NCBI GenBank assembly: GCA_019914945.1
Contig: CM034106.1
Coordinates: 4,526,001 to 4,590,000, forward strand
Direction of reading: 5' to 3'
Source: Typha latifolia
Lineage: Eukaryota; Streptophyta; Magnoliopsida; Poales; Typhaceae
DNA length: 64,000 bases
The position numbers and the translations under genes were made by a program. Shown one piece after another: positions 46,010-61,055 of this stretch (position 1 is the first letter of the stretch; the number at the start of each line of letters is the position of its first letter). Below the pieces are notes generated by a model that ran no database searches, was not told where the DNA came from, and saw only the letters and a list, made by a program, of their open reading frames with translations.

Positions 46010-46938
46010 GAGAAAGGCAATCCACGGTTAGACTTCCTTTGCTTGATGGATCAAAATATCCATATTGGAAAATGAGAAATTGAGCAATCCTAAAATTAAT
46101 AAATGAACAAGTTTAGATTTCTGTTGTTCATGGTTGGACTCCTACTATGATAGTTGATCAAAAGGAAGTAACGAAATCCATAAACAAGTGGGATAAATAT
46201 GATTATGAACTATGTGGTTGGAATAGTAAGCTATTAATGCAATATTTAGTGTGTCACTCTTGATGTGTTTTGCTGGATCTGTATTTGTGAAGTTGACAAG
46301 AATGATTAGAATATCCTTGAGACTTTGCATGAGGGTACCACCACTGTTAATTTATCCAAGCTTCATAGGCTTATAACTAATTTTGAAACCCTTCGTATGG
46401 AGGAAATTGAGTCGTTTGATGATTTCTATCCCAAATTTAGTGATGTTGTCAACTCTAGTTTTAATTTCAGAGAGTAAATACTTGAAAATAAATTGTTAGG
46501 AAAATTCTTAGATACTTACCTAAGATATTTCAATCTAAGATTTCTACTATTGAAGAGAACAAGGATATTGACAATATTAGAGTTGAACAACTGGTTGAGA
46601 ACATTCGAATGTTTGAAGCTACTCTTTTACGACCTAGAAAATTTAAAAGGGTTGCCCTAATGATACGATCTCGAGATGATGGCCCTTTTGTTAAAAAGGG
46701 TAAAAAATTATTTAAGAAACCAAAAGATTTTCCTGTTAACAACAATAAGTCTAAGTCTCTTAACAAAAACAAAGGGTCTAGTGCTCCAATTCAACCTATG
46801 AATTTGAAGCAAAAAGGAAAGAGCGCTAGTGGAGGAATCCAATGTTATAAATGTCAAGGTTTTAGACATATTGCACAAGAATGTTTAAACCGATTGAAAA
46901 GAAAAGGGAAAACAATGAAAGTTATTTGGATGATTTAG
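46010..46938 (+). pseudogene. copia gag (UBN2-type) with zinc knuckle
   Basis: Frames across stops: LPLLDGSKYPYWKMRN, SVVHGWTP, KWDKYDYELCGWNSK, then FETLRMEEIESFDDFYPKFS and NIRVEQLVENIRMFEATLL. This is the copia gag (UBN2) series. The intact 109-residue frame at 46609-46938 carries CYKCQGFRHIAQEC, a CX2CX4HX4C zinc knuckle for RNA packaging. Confidence 0.8.
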
Positions 46939-47694
46939 ATGAGTCTAAATGCAATGAGTTTGAATCGGAATAAGAAAACTTTATAGCCTTTATTGCATCG
47001 ATTTGAGCACAGTCGAGCACGGGGGCAATGATGGAGAGATGTATATTTAAAAGACATATGATGGATTGTACTAGGAGTCATATAAATTGAAGAAAAACAA
47101 CATAAAATTTTTTGGTAAGTTGAAACTTTCAAAAGCAAAAAAAGACAAATTACAAATTTAAAATAAACAAAGCTCTTGAAGAGTTGAAAATTTGGAAAAG
47201 GATAAGAGTGAAATCACAGAAGGAATGAAAAAAAAAATAGAAGACGATAATAAGGAGCTTAAGGATCTTCTTGAGAAGTCAAAACTTGAAACATCAGGAC
47301 TATTACATTCTTGAAAGGAAAGACCAAGCTGCATGAAATTCTAAATGCACAAATCATCGAAAAAGATAGGTATGAACTTGGGTATGTAGGAAATATAAGT
47401 AATACTAAAACTACTTTTATTTCAGCAAGCATTTAGAAGTGTGTAGCTGAATATCATGTTCTTGAAACTCGAGGTATTTCCTTACAAGTAAAATAAATTA
47501 ATCTACACCTCAAGTAAACAAGAATCAAGTACCTATTTGTCATTAATGTGGTATTTTAAGGCATTAGACCAAATTGTTATGTTTTGAGAAATGTAAGAAA
47601 TATTGAAAAAATTGGTATGAAAACTAGACGGGTGTTGATCAAGTGATCTTAAGTGTTATATTGTGCACATTGCTCTTAAGGCCTTAAATTCAAA

Positions 47695-48096
47695 TATGTG
47701 GTACATAGATAGTGGTTGTTCTAGACATATGTCTTGTGATAGAACATTGCTCTAGTCTTTAGAAGATTTTGAGGGTGGCAGTGCGATTTTTGGCGATGGT
47801 AGCACTACTAGAGTCCTAGGTAGAGATGTTGTGATTACTCTAGGACTACTTAGATTATAAAATGTTCTATATATTGAGGGATTAAATAAACATCTTTTGA
47901 GTATTAGTCATGAAGTATGTTTTTCTAAAAATCAATGTGTGATTGTAGATCAAAAAGATAATATTATGGTACATGGTATTTAGGCTTTAGATAATTGCTA
48001 CCATGTGTGTTTGAATACTACCTTGATATATAATTCTTCTTCCTTAGATGATTCTGAATTATGGCATCAAAGGTTTGCTCATGTGAATTTTAGATG
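47695..48096 (+). pseudogene. copia protease and gag-pre-integrase fragment
   Basis: WYIDSGCSRHMSCDRTLL is the copia protease active site (DSGCSRHM). It is followed by AIFGDGSTTRVLGRD, YIEGLNKHLLSIS and ELWHQRFAHVNF, the gag-pre-integrase HX3-4H start. The frame breaks and then joins gypsy DNA at 48096/48097. Confidence 0.83.
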
Positions 48097-48917
48097 ATCT
48101 GATATCTACCGTACCGGTTTTGGCTCTGCCAGATTTTAGCAAGCTCTTCGTGGTGGAATGCAACGCTTCGGATGAAGGCATTGGAGCTGTATTGATGCAA
48201 GAGGGCAGGCCTGTGGCTTATATGAGCAAGGCATTGTCAAACCAATCGCGACAGCTATCCACCTACAAACGCGAAATGCTAGCAATTCTACACGCCGTCA
48301 CCAAATGGCGACCCTACTTGATTGGCCAACGCTTTACTATCCGCACGGACCAGCGTAGCTTACCCTACTTCATGGAGCAATGTGTGCACACTCTAGCACA
48401 ATAATGATGGGTCATGAAACTCCTTGGGTATGACTACGAGCTAGTCTAAAAAAAGGGGATCGAGAACCGAGCGGCCGATGCCATTTCTCGCCAATCGGAC
48501 ACAAGTGAGCTCGCATCCTTTTCAGCACCAACCCTTCCTCTATTTTCAGATATGTGGGGAACCAGTGCAGAGCATCAAGTCATGGCGGAGCTTGAGTCAG
48601 AGTTCAATGATCGCTTCCCTAATTCCACACCTTGAGGGCAAGGTTGCAAAAGCGTGGTGGATTGATATGATTCAGACTTTATCGATGTCGTCTCGAGCAT
48701 GGATAAATTTTAAGAGTGTCTTTTATTCTTATTTTAGTGTTTAATTCATAGAAAAATAAGTTTTCTGTATGTCGCATTCGAATGCGAGTGGAGTGCGTTC
48801 GAATGCGCTTGCGAACGCTTGCATCAGGTTCGCAAATACAGAGAGTACAAAATGTGCGTTCGAATGTGATTGCGAACGCCTGCATCACATTCACATATAT
48901 AAAGAACACAAAATATG
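48097..48917 (+). mobile_element. internally deleted chromovirus fragment (RNase H to LTR start)
   Basis: The frame 48120-48404 encodes RNase [46 protein letters not shown]. Then GIENRAADAISRQ, and without any integrase the chromodomain tail FNDRFPNSTP, the GAGGGCAAGG purine tract and an LTR start TGATATGATTCAG at 48664. The LTR is cut at about 48917, where another chromovirus begins inside its RNase H. RNase H and LTR are of a family related to, but distinct from, family C. Confidence 0.75.
48664..48917 (+). repeat. truncated LTR with TTCGAA module
   Basis: Starts TGATATGATTCAG. It contains GCATTCGAATGC, GCGTTCGAATGC and GCGTTCGAATGTG in about 60-bp steps with GAACGCTTGCATCAGGTTCG linkers. 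It ends where [19 protein letters not shown] sequence of the next element begins. Confidence 0.7.
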
Positions 48918-50857
48918 TGCTGAGGAAGGACTCTTTTAGATGGACGGATGAAGCCACTATAGCCTTTGAAAACTAAAAACAGCGATGACAATGGTGCCCG
49001 TTCTAGCTCTACCGAACTTCACCAAAGAGTTCGTTGTGGAATGTGATGTGTCGAAAGTTGGCATAAGAGCTGTACTAATACAAGGAGGACGTCCCATAGC
49101 CTTTCTTAGCAAGGCTTTATCATAAAAATCTCAGCAATTATTGGCAATTCACCAAAGAGAGAGAGATGTTGGCAATTCTACATGCGGTGACAAAGTAAAA
49201 GCCTTATTTCATTGGTAGGCGATTCATTATCCGAATTGATCAAGGGAGCCTTTTATACTTTTTGGGACAGTGTATTTACACTTCGGCACAGCAGAGATGG
49301 GTCACAAAATTGCTGAGGTATGATTATGAAATTTAATGCAAGAACATAATAGAAAATAGAGCGGCGGATGCACTATCATGCCAACCCGATACCACTAAGC
49401 TTGCAGCCTATTCTTCTCCTACTTTTTCCTTCCTTGATGAGCTGAGGTATGCATGTACATCTGACCTAGATGTTTTGAGATTGTTGAAGAAGGTATTGGA
49501 TGATTCGGAGCGCCATCTAGAGTTGGAGAATCGTGGCGGTTTGCTACTTGACCACGAATGTATTTGGGTGCCCGCAAATGATGGATTGCGATAGAAATTG
49601 TTGGAGCACTTTCACCAAACTCCAGAGGCTGGTCATGAGGGTGTCTTGAGGACTTATAGGAGGATATCACAAAGCTGCACATGGCTAGGATTGAGGTGGG
49701 ATGTGAGGAGCTTTGTCCGTGCTTACGAAGTCTGTCAAAAGGCTAAGGCAACAATATTGAAACCGGCCGGATTACTTCAGCCTCTACTGATACCGGACCG
49801 TGTTTGGAAAAGACATTTCTATGGATTTCATAGAAGGTCTTCCATTGGTATGTGGTTATTCTATTATTTTTATGGTGGTTGACAGATTGAGCAAGTATTT
49901 ATCCCTTAAACCAAGACGGTGGCTGAATTTTTTGTTAGAGATGTTGCTCGGTTACATGACATGCCACGCACAATTATCTCGGATCGTGATCGTGTATTTA
50001 TGAGCGACTTTTGGATAGAGTTTTTTAGATTGCAAGGGACTCAATTGAACTTCAGTTCAGCCTACCATCCATAGACGGACGGCCAAACTGAGGTGGTCAA
50101 TTAAGATATTAAGCAGTACTTGAGGTGCTTTGTTGGAGAGATGTTGAGACGATGGTTGGAGTTCTTACCATGGGCAGAGTGGTCTTACAACATCGCTTAC
50201 CACAGCAGCATTGGCATAACCCCATTCGAAGTGGTATGGGCGCACTGCTCCGACATTACACGCTTATGATTAGTGGCATCTGCAGATCGGATGAAAGTGG
50301 ACTTAGCTTTGATGGATAGAGACGCCACATTGAGGAAATTGTGTGCCCATCTTAAACTTGCTCAAAATCACATGAAACAAGTTTATGATCGTAGCCCTCG
50401 GAAGCAGGAGTTCGACATCGACAGTTGGGTATTTGTGAGGGTACAACAGTATCGACAGTTGACCTTACGTCAAATGTAAAACTAAAAGTTAGCACATCGC
50501 TACTTTAGTCCGTTTCGGGTGTTAGAGCATATCTGTCCGGTTGTATATCGTTTGGAACTGCTGAAAAGGTCAAGAGTACATCCTGTCTTCCATGTTTCAT
50601 TGCTGAGGGAGTAGATTGGAAATCATGAGGTTGTTGGATCAGTTCTACCAGAGCCATTGGAGAAGACAGAGATCGTAGAGCTAGTTCGTGTATTTGCTAG
50701 GCGTCACCGACGTCATGGTACCAGATTAGAGATGGAGGTTCTAGTTGAATGGCTTGGCAAGCCATTCGATGAGGCGACATGGGAGTTAGAGACGAATATC
50801 TTGGAGCGTTTCCCCGATTTTACACCTTGAGGGCAAGGTGGGGGAAGCGTGGTGGGC
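48918..50857 (+). pseudogene. family C chromovirus 3' pol (RNase H, integrase, chromodomain), plus strand
   Basis: RNase H pieces include [11 protein letters not shown] and a [12 protein letters not shown] block. Integrase zinc-binding follows (HFHQTPEAGHEGVLRTYRRI and CQKAKA, 49598-49760), then the core (ISMDFIEGLPLV at 49800; ISDRD... near 49977 retains SDRD). The GPF/Y region and chromodomain EMEVLVEWLGKPFDEATWE come next (about 50735), and GAGGGCAAGGTGGGGGAAGC is the PPT. Frameshifts are many. The copy lacks gag, protease and RT and is the best reference for the minus copy at 11.5-18.2 kb. Confidence 0.85.
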
Positions 50858-51589
50858 TGATACACTTAGTTAGAGTCTTTTCTTATTGTATTAGTTATTT
50901 ATTTTTATTAAAATAAATTTCCTATAGGTCGAACGCCTACATTAGGTTCGCAAAAATAAAGAATGCGAAATGCACGTTTGAACTCGGTCAGGCACGTTTG
51001 AACGCCGTATTTGAATGTCTATATGAGGTTTGTATCGGTTAGAGTTAACAATTGTTATTTTGGCTTGTTGGCTAGCCCCTATAAATATGTGGATGGCAGT
51101 CAAAATTATTATACTATTAGAATATTAGTTTCTTGCCTCTCTATCTTCTCTCTACCCTAATCTCTCTCCTCCTCTTCACTAACCTACCACCTCTACCGTT
51201 GGCAAGGTCTCTCCTAACTTTTAATCTCCATCGTCTGTCGAGTCCTCCCTCTTCCTTGGTATCTCGATCACTTCTTCCCCTTCATATTTATCCCTTAAAC
51301 AATATCAACCATCCATCCTCATCTCCATTATCATCCATAACCTTAACATCCACTCCACCCGTCACCACCACCATTATCCGCACTATATCGTATTTTTGTC
51401 TCAGTTGTAGTTCGAATCTGCGAAGGGCATAAATATAAAAATCGTAGATCAGGAAGTTACGGATCGATCCCATTTGGTTTCATAATTTTCTGACTATGAC
51501 AAAATATTTGGTGAATATTGTCCCTCAATTGTGCGGACTGTTTTCTACAATTAATCCAGATCTTGAAGAGATCGTTTCGTAACCTATCA
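50858..51589 (+). repeat. family C 3' LTR, plus strand
   Basis: 732 bp, TGATACACTTAG to CCTATCA, next to the PPT. TTCGAA-type repeats at 50930-51020 are more degenerate than in other copies. TATA box (TATAAATA) at 51080. Confidence 0.87.
51080..51087 (+). promoter_or_regulatory. TATA box in family C 3' LTR
   Basis: TATAAATA within GCTAGCCCCTATAAATATGTGG, conserved with 21216. Confidence 0.5.
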
Positions 51590-54500
<2,911 letters not shown>

Positions 54501-54875
54501 ATGGGATCACACATGAAGAAGGCAATTTTTGAAGAATAGATAACAAAAGCTCTTATGAAGTGGCAACAAGTAGCAAAAGAGAAGAAAAGGCTTAGAGATG
54601 CAGGGATTGACCTCACTTCGGGGTACAAAAGTGGGGAGACAACACCAAGTCAAGGGTTATCTTTTATGCATTTGATTCACAAGTACAAATCAAACTCAGC
54701 GAATCCAGAAAGCACTTTAAGCTCACCAAGGTCTTACAGAGGTGATACTGACTTTCCTTACATTGATGCCCCTAAACTTTTCAAACTCAAAGCCACTAAG
54801 GAGATAGGGAGACAAACATCGAAACCTTTGGATGTTGATGTTGCCAATGGCGATTTTTTCTTCAGTATACAATAA
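54501..54875 (+). pseudogene. MLO-family protein, last exon with premature stop
   Basis: A TTTTGTAG acceptor is followed by MGSHMKKAIFEE, a stop (TAG, 54537-54539) where MLO proteins have Gln, then ITKALMKWQQVAKEKKRLRD and a Ser-rich tail ending GDFFFSIQ. In MLO proteins (seven-transmembrane plant proteins linked to powdery mildew susceptibility and tip growth) this segment follows the last membrane helix and holds the calmodulin-binding helix, here ALMKWQQVAKEKKR with its conserved Trp. No transmembrane exons are seen upstream for at least 2.9 kb, so this is an exon fragment or a gene broken by insertions. An alternative is an intact gene with exons far upstream and the TAG as a sequence error. 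Confidence 0.65.
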
Positions 54876-56679
54876 AGAATAAGTACTTAGTTTATATCCA
54901 TGATTGTGCTTTTAGAGTTGCAAGAAACATGTCACTTGTAAATTAAAAACATGATACAAGTATTAGGCTTCAGTGGCAAACTTGGAACTAGCAAATAACT
55001 TTGCCTTGCCAACTTAGTAAAATTACTACCAATAGTCAAAAGTGTCGAATTCCAAAAGCAAGAACACCTACTTTTGTCATCATTTACTGTAATCATAGTT
55101 GCACAATAAGTATCGCAGAGGCGCACGACAGGAGAGAAAGGTTGAATAATCTATTGATATCATCAAAAATTACAAAGGTCTCAAATCTATCTCATACATC
55201 ATACATGGTACAACTGAACGATAAAACCTTCTATTAAAATGAGAACTCATGAGCAGCAAATAATGCAGCCCATTCTTGATGCTACATGTACTAACATGGT
55301 CCATGGCCCTTCATCACCCAGAAGTTAGTCATCTTTGGGATGAACTTGTCTTCTGAGCACTAATATAAGCATCCACGATGCAGCCATCTCAACAAAATAT
55401 CCCGTAATTACACCATAGGTGTCGTAGATTAGCCATTCCTACAAGGAAGATTTTCACTTAGCATCAAATCAAAATGGCATAGTAGTACCAATAGTTTGGA
55501 ATGATCTAAAGCATTATGCGCATCTCTCGTGACAATCAAGAGCAAGGAATCTTTACCTGCCATGATCTCTCCCAATCAAGTGGCATAGGTCAAGCACCAA
55601 GAGATGCCCTAATTATAGCTCCACAGGCTGATACAGAGATCATCCAGTCAACAGCATCGCCTAGGCTATGACATAAAATGCAGCGTTCAACTATCTTTCT
55701 CAATTAGGATTGCATAAAGAAATGAAAATTACTGTAACAGTCGTCACCAAATACATGTGCCCCTTAAGTGAGTGGAACTCACGTGATGTCCACATAACCA
55801 GCTGGTCAATGTTTCAACACAATAAATAAAAGGAAAGCCCATATTTCTACAAATAATACAAACAAAAATTTAAGCCTATAATACCAAAGGCCATAACAAC
55901 TCCCAAAATATATATTCGAAAAATAAGATAATTATGCCCATGCCCACAAGCTATCTAGCTTACTTTTACAAAAATAAAAAAAATAAAAAGAACTAAAACT
56001 AGTCTTCGTTAGATCTTTCATGGGCTAAGGGTCATCTACCAATCTAAAAATACTTCTACTAGGAGGTGGTAAGTATAAAAGCCCAACAAGTATCTACTTC
56101 TACAATCTATAAGTAGTATAACAATGATGCAATAATATGTAAATATGAATATGTGCATTATAATCAAATAGAATACATCAGTACCACATACTCATCATGC
56201 TCATCCAATGCACACATGCATTAGCAAACAGTAACATGACATGCGCCAATCTGGCCCAACATATCCTCAAACCCAAGCTCACACTAAGCTCCACCCATAG
56301 GCCATGCCAACGCTATACACCACATGATATACATCATCTTAGACTACCAAGCCTGTAACTTAGGCTCAAGTAAAGCTACGCCCGTAGGCTACACCAACAC
56401 TCACACTCGACCACACAAACCCACATGAGGGTAGATCCTAGTGGTAACTCGCTAGCACGTCAACTGATACACAACATGACCAATTATCTACCATTGTAAA
56501 CTAAAGACCATAACCACAAGCCCATTAGATAGGCTTGTACCGCACATTGATACTACCATCTAAGTTCTCGGCTCCACATCATCGTAACACCGTGTGGAAA
56601 TCATAAGCCGTCGCTTATTGACGCCCTCGCCCTATGTTATTAGGTACAACTAGGTTTACGTCATCCTACCTTTCTGTTA
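54876..56679. other. no gene assigned
   Basis: AT-rich DNA, then a C/A-rich block (56200-56650) with no long frame. Inverted 8-mers TGTAACAG (55733) and CTGTTACA (56674-56681) bound about 950 bp and might be LTR ends, without a target duplication. Confidence 0.4.
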
Positions 56680-57010
56680 CAAACTAGATTTGGAACGATC
56701 CGTCCATAGGATGATCTTGAGATTTTGAGGGATAGTAACCGTAGAAGTCTCAGATCTAATAGCTTTAGAATGAAGTTAATCAAAGATTTGGATGAAAAGT
56801 TATGGTTAAATTAGTGGAGCAAGGTCAGGTAGGGCAGAACAGTAAATTACCGATGTTGCAGCGGTCGTCGAAGGGTGGTGGATAACCAAGGGTGGAGGTG
56901 GACGACCGTAAGGTAGGGTGGCTGCTGGAGGAGGAAGGTGGCTAGGGTTTAGAAGGTTGGGATGCTTCTACTGCTATGATCTACTCCTAGAAAGATAAAG
57001 GCAATCTAAC
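56680..57010 (-). repeat. family B LTR fragment
   Basis: Aligns with the left part of the family B LTRs (7203-7520, 8738-9060): GATGTTGCAGCGGTCGTCG, GGATAACCAAGGGTGG, GACCGTAAGGTAGGGTGGCT, GATCTACTCCTAGAAAGATA. The tandem 32-bp repeat part is missing. Confidence 0.75.
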
Positions 57011-58330
57011 GGCTAAAGTAAAAGATAAAGACGATAAAGAATAATTGGCTAAACTCAGATTCATTCTATGATGATTATCAAGCAAGCGACCTTCTAAAAT
57101 AATTAAATGTAATTTCCATTGATATTAAATAAAGAATTTAAAAATATATTAGAAGAGATGAAAAAACAATTAATCAATTTGGGTCAGCCCAAAGCCTAAA
57201 GAAATGGGCTGGCTGTCCAAAGATCGCCAACTTGACTCACTAAGTTTAGACTCAAAACCCAAATTAACCAATAAAGCAACCTAGGCCAAGCTACATCCAC
57301 AACTTGGACTAGGCTGCCTGCAGACCACACACACCACTTGGGTTGGGCCGCCCACAACCCAAGCCCACCATTTGGCTTGGGCTACACACAATCCAACCAA
57401 GCCCGAGTAGGGCTAGGCAGCCCACCCATACACCACACCTTGCCACCTCCTTCTCACCCAATAGATGACTAACAAGGGGAAGGAGGTGGCTGCCAGCGTG
57501 CCCCACCATTGGTAGCCAAGGCCAATGCATTGGTTAACACCCACGATGGGTACGACACCCGAGGTGCGACTCGACTGGAGACCGAGCAAGGAGTCGTAAG
57601 CAAGGAGGGCTCCACAACGGGGAAGGGGGTCATCGGAGATCCCGGCCACTAACACAACCACCCATAGGACCAAACTCACCCACACGACACACACATTCCA
57701 CACGAGGGGGCGCAAGGTCGACCGAGGCAGCCAACAGCGGTCAAGCCCCCACGCCATGGTCGGTTGCTAGAGGGATGAGTCACCCGACGAATCCAGCCAT
57801 AAGGGCACCAAAGGATGGCACTGAGAGCTTCATCTTGAAAAGGAAAGCTTTTGACTAGACAAGGAGAGAACATGGCACCGATAGTGGCCAATCTCACCCC
57901 GGAAGAGGCCACTTGGTAATATGGCCTATTCCAAAGGCGAGAAGAGCCCACGAAGGGCTGCAATCATGAGAACTTCATGAGGTGAAGCTCCTAGGACCTA
58001 CGCAATGGCGACCCAAGGTCGCCGACCGGCTAATTGACTAATGAGATTGAAATCAATAAGAGAAAGAAAAACGACAGCTAGGCATTTATACTAAAATTAA
58101 TTAACAAAGGATGAGAAGGGACTCACATACAAGTCGATTGGCAACATCAACGATGTGTGCGCCCTTTTTTTTTTTATGGTATAGTAACTCCCAGGGTAAC
58201 GAAATAAAAAGATTTATTATGTCAATTAAAAAAGAGAAAACTCTAGATGAACAACCACAAACCATCTCTAGAGATCTTGAAAAAGCACATGGAGAAGCAA
58301 AACCATGAATAAGCATCTATGTTATGGTCA
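57011..58330. other. unassigned, with GC-rich block
   Basis: 57300-58030 is more GC-rich than its surroundings and gives overlapping minus-strand frames of 73-114 residues, rich in Trp, Gly, Cys and Val, without a recognised domain. This resembles the GC-rich part of large LTRs, but I found no paired copy in the window. Confidence 0.4.
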
Positions 58331-59115
58331 CCCTCAAGGAAGATGATCGTCTATCCGATTTATTAATCTAGACAAAACTCAACATGGAACTTGCGAAAAC
58401 AATAGGGATCGATCTAATTGTTGGAACAATATGAGATTCATATATGTGGTTCCTCTAGAAGTTAAGAATACAAATAATCAAAATCTCGTCGATCGGTCTA
58501 GTAGATCAAAAGTTATGAGAGAAATAATAACCAAAGATCAGGAGGTGACAGGATGAACGTGGATTATGTGGTTAAAGTTATGAGAGATAATGATGGCTAT
58601 GGTGGATGGATTAGTGTTTTGAACAAGATGAGGTGGGAGAAGGGAGCTTTCAGGTATGGCTAATCGTTGGAATGAGGAGGGAGAAGCGACAGAGAATTAG
58701 CCCCGACCGTAGACGAGAGCTCGAGTTGGATCCCGAGGAGGAGGGAGGAGGGAGAAGTTGGCTCAAGCTAGATACAAAACAAGTTTCGGTAATCAATAAT
58801 CTAAAGAGGCTGGTTTTCCATATATTTGGAGGCTAGCTAATCATCTAAAAATTCTAAACAAATCCTAATACGAAATAACATATCCAACGTGCGTTTGAAC
58901 GCTCTTCGATTGCATTCGAACGCTAAAAAAATAGGGCTCTAAATGTACGAACATGAATCAAGCATTCAAACGGTAAAAAACTGTGCTCTGTATGTGCGAA
59001 CGCAAATCAGGCGTTTAAACGCTCTCCTTTACTTGTGTTCGAATGCACCTGCCAGAAGTCATCTTATATTCCTAAAATATAAACAAAAAATGATACAATT
59101 TGAAATAGTTTAATT
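58331..59115 (-). repeat. divergent family C-like LTR
   Basis: Reverse-oriented LTR-like sequence: a GATCGATCT/GAGGAGGGAGGAGGGAG part, the TTCCATATATTTGGAGGCTAGC block (compare the TATATGTGGATGGCAGCC blocks of family C), then TTCGAA/CGTTTGAACGC repeats at 58890-59050. Ends are uncertain; no internal region. Confidence 0.55.
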
Positions 59116-60585
59116 GTGTCCAACTTGTATCTAAATTAAAACCGCAACAATCTACTTAGAAAGAACTAGAATATGCTGCCAAGCCATTCTATTGCTCCAA
59201 ATGCATTTATGAAAGCTCCTAAAAAAGAAATAACACGATATTAGGGAAAACCTTAAGTCGTAATATGTATAGATTAGATTAAGGAAAGATCACTCCTCGA
59301 CTCCTAATCCAATTGGCAAAATGCTAACAGTTGGCTCAAAACCAAAATACAGAATCCACAACATTGCACAATAAGTTCTAATTCACAAAATTTTATTGAT
59401 ATATATGGATGTATTGCTGAAAGGGCACTTACTAATTACAAATAGAAAACCTATACTTAGAGTTAAAAAAAAAACCTGTACTACATTTCTAATACTTTAC
59501 TTTTTGATAACTGATATATCAAGTGATCTAGATACTAGAGATGCCATGTATTCTTTGTGTGTTGTATCTAAAACAACCGAGACTATCAAAATAAATATTA
59601 TTGTTGGACCTTGACAAAATCCAACATAGATGTTACTCTTCAGCATCTCATTTGGTAAGATAAACATACTTGCCACTACTAAGAAGTTAGTTAGATACTT
59701 GAGACCTTGAAAGAATCGAGAAGTTAAGCAAGTTAAGCAGGGCCGGTCAACTCCACTTTTTCTTACATTACCAATGTATAATAAAAGTAGGCATCGAAAC
59801 AAAGAGAAGTAGGGAGATAATGACAACATATGAGAGATGGAACTCTATCGCATTCAAGACTTACCTATTGAAAGACCCACCAATCCTTGTCCAACAAGCA
59901 TCAATAACTACCAAATACCTAAAAAGCCAAGGCAATGCAACAAACAAATGGTGGGTATTACCGAACAACGATCTTGGTCTTGTCGAAGCCAACTATATAC
60001 TACAATAATAATAGGCATTTCAAAGACCTATATCAAAAGCTAATTTAGATACTAAAAAGACCTCCAAGATGTGAAATTTTCTTTGAATGAAGCGATGATG
60101 TGGGAGTTAGTTACTAGAAGAAGACGAAAGGTTTGAGCTGGGTGGGTAACGAGACTTAATGAATAGATGTCTCTTGCAACCATATAACCCGCGGCGAGGA
60201 TTAGAATGCAAAGCAAATGCAGTGCCATAGCCTTGGAGGCGTCGATCTAGGTAGTCTCTATTGTGTCGATCAAGAAGGAAGACGAGACATGTGCGAGACT
60301 TTACTCAAAATTTAGAAAACTTCACATGTAACAACCTACATGTTGCGTTGGTTCCAATACTTATTTATGAATTTGGACATCATTAAATAAGTTTTGCAAC
60401 CAAACACTTATTTATATATATATTTTAGTTAAATCTTATATAAGATAAATCACGCAATAAGTTATTCATAAAATTTTATCACTGGTAGAGGATGTGATAA
60501 AGTTATGCAACTTTTTTACATCACTAGGATATTGTACAACATCCTTAGGTGTGTGAGACACTTTGGAGACTTGCACCATTTCACC
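59116..60585. other. unassigned DNA
   Basis: A minus-strand frame at 59497-59829 is hydrophobic (see findings). The rest is AT-rich with no recognisable gene. Confidence 0.4.
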
Positions 60586-61055
60586 ACCACGGAAAATTGT
60601 CATATCCACTTCTTAAAATTTTTTAGTTTGAGTTAGAAGTATGGGTCATATATTGATATTAGGATTGACTTGAGCTTGAGACGGAAATTTATCCTGCTCG
60701 TGAACATTCAAAGAGTTCATCAAAATAGATAAGTGGCTCTCCAGGTCATTTTGTCTCTGCAACTTGTTTAATCACTAATTTTAGTCATTGGTTTGTCTTT
60801 CTATGTCTTGATAAATGACAGCAAAGTATCTTCCAAATAATTCCTTAAAGAAGGTCGTGGTTGATAGGGTGCAGAATAAGGTTGATATTGTTGCGATAAT
60901 GGAGGTATAGGTTGCTGCTAGAGCTTGTTGCTCTGATTTGCTCATTCATCTAATAAAGTTGGGGTGGTTCTTCTAACCATGATTATAAGTATTTGAGTAA
61001 GAGGAGTATGATTTGTAAACCTCAAATGCATTACAATGTTCTCCGTATGAGCTCC
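60586..61055 (-). pseudogene. Ty3/gypsy gag, C-terminal part after the nested element
   Basis: The minus strand reads SSYGEHCNAFEVYKSYSSYS, then a degenerate stretch, KELFGRYFAVIYQDIERQTN and LNKLQRQNDLESHLSILMNS, then PSQAQVNPN. This is the linker after the gag zinc knuckle in Athila/Tat-like elements. It is continuous with 62764 once the inserted element and one target copy are removed. Confidence 0.7.
61048..61055. repeat. target-site duplication (left) of gene-carrying hAT
   Basis: TGAGCTCC; the right copy is CGTGCTCC at 62756-62763 (6 of 8 identical). The interrupted gag frame confirms these limits. Confidence 0.7.

Larger units (their letters stand above)
45060..48096 (+). mobile_element. 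Ty1/copia retrotransposon 5' part, truncated
   Basis: An LTR/leader region with CATTCGAATG-type tandem repeats (45110-45370) is followed by copia gag (from about 46000) and the start of pol (gag-pre-integrase), ending abruptly at 48096, where gypsy RNase H sequence begins. Exact LTR limits are not resolved. Numerous stops. Confidence 0.75.

Noticed and set aside
57309..57963. Three overlapping minus-strand frames of 73-114 residues
   Set aside because: GC-rich block without stops in several frames, no recognised motif, no start context or splice evidence.
59718..59750. GAAGTTAAGCAAGTTAAGCAGGG resembling the 5S rRNA internal promoter
   Set aside because: Only the short AGTTAAGC block matches; the rest of a 5S gene is absent.
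60320..60545. Possible AT-rich MITE with GTTGCG/GCAAC and ACTTATTTAT-like inverted parts
   Set aside because: No clear terminal repeats or target duplication could be fixed by eye.
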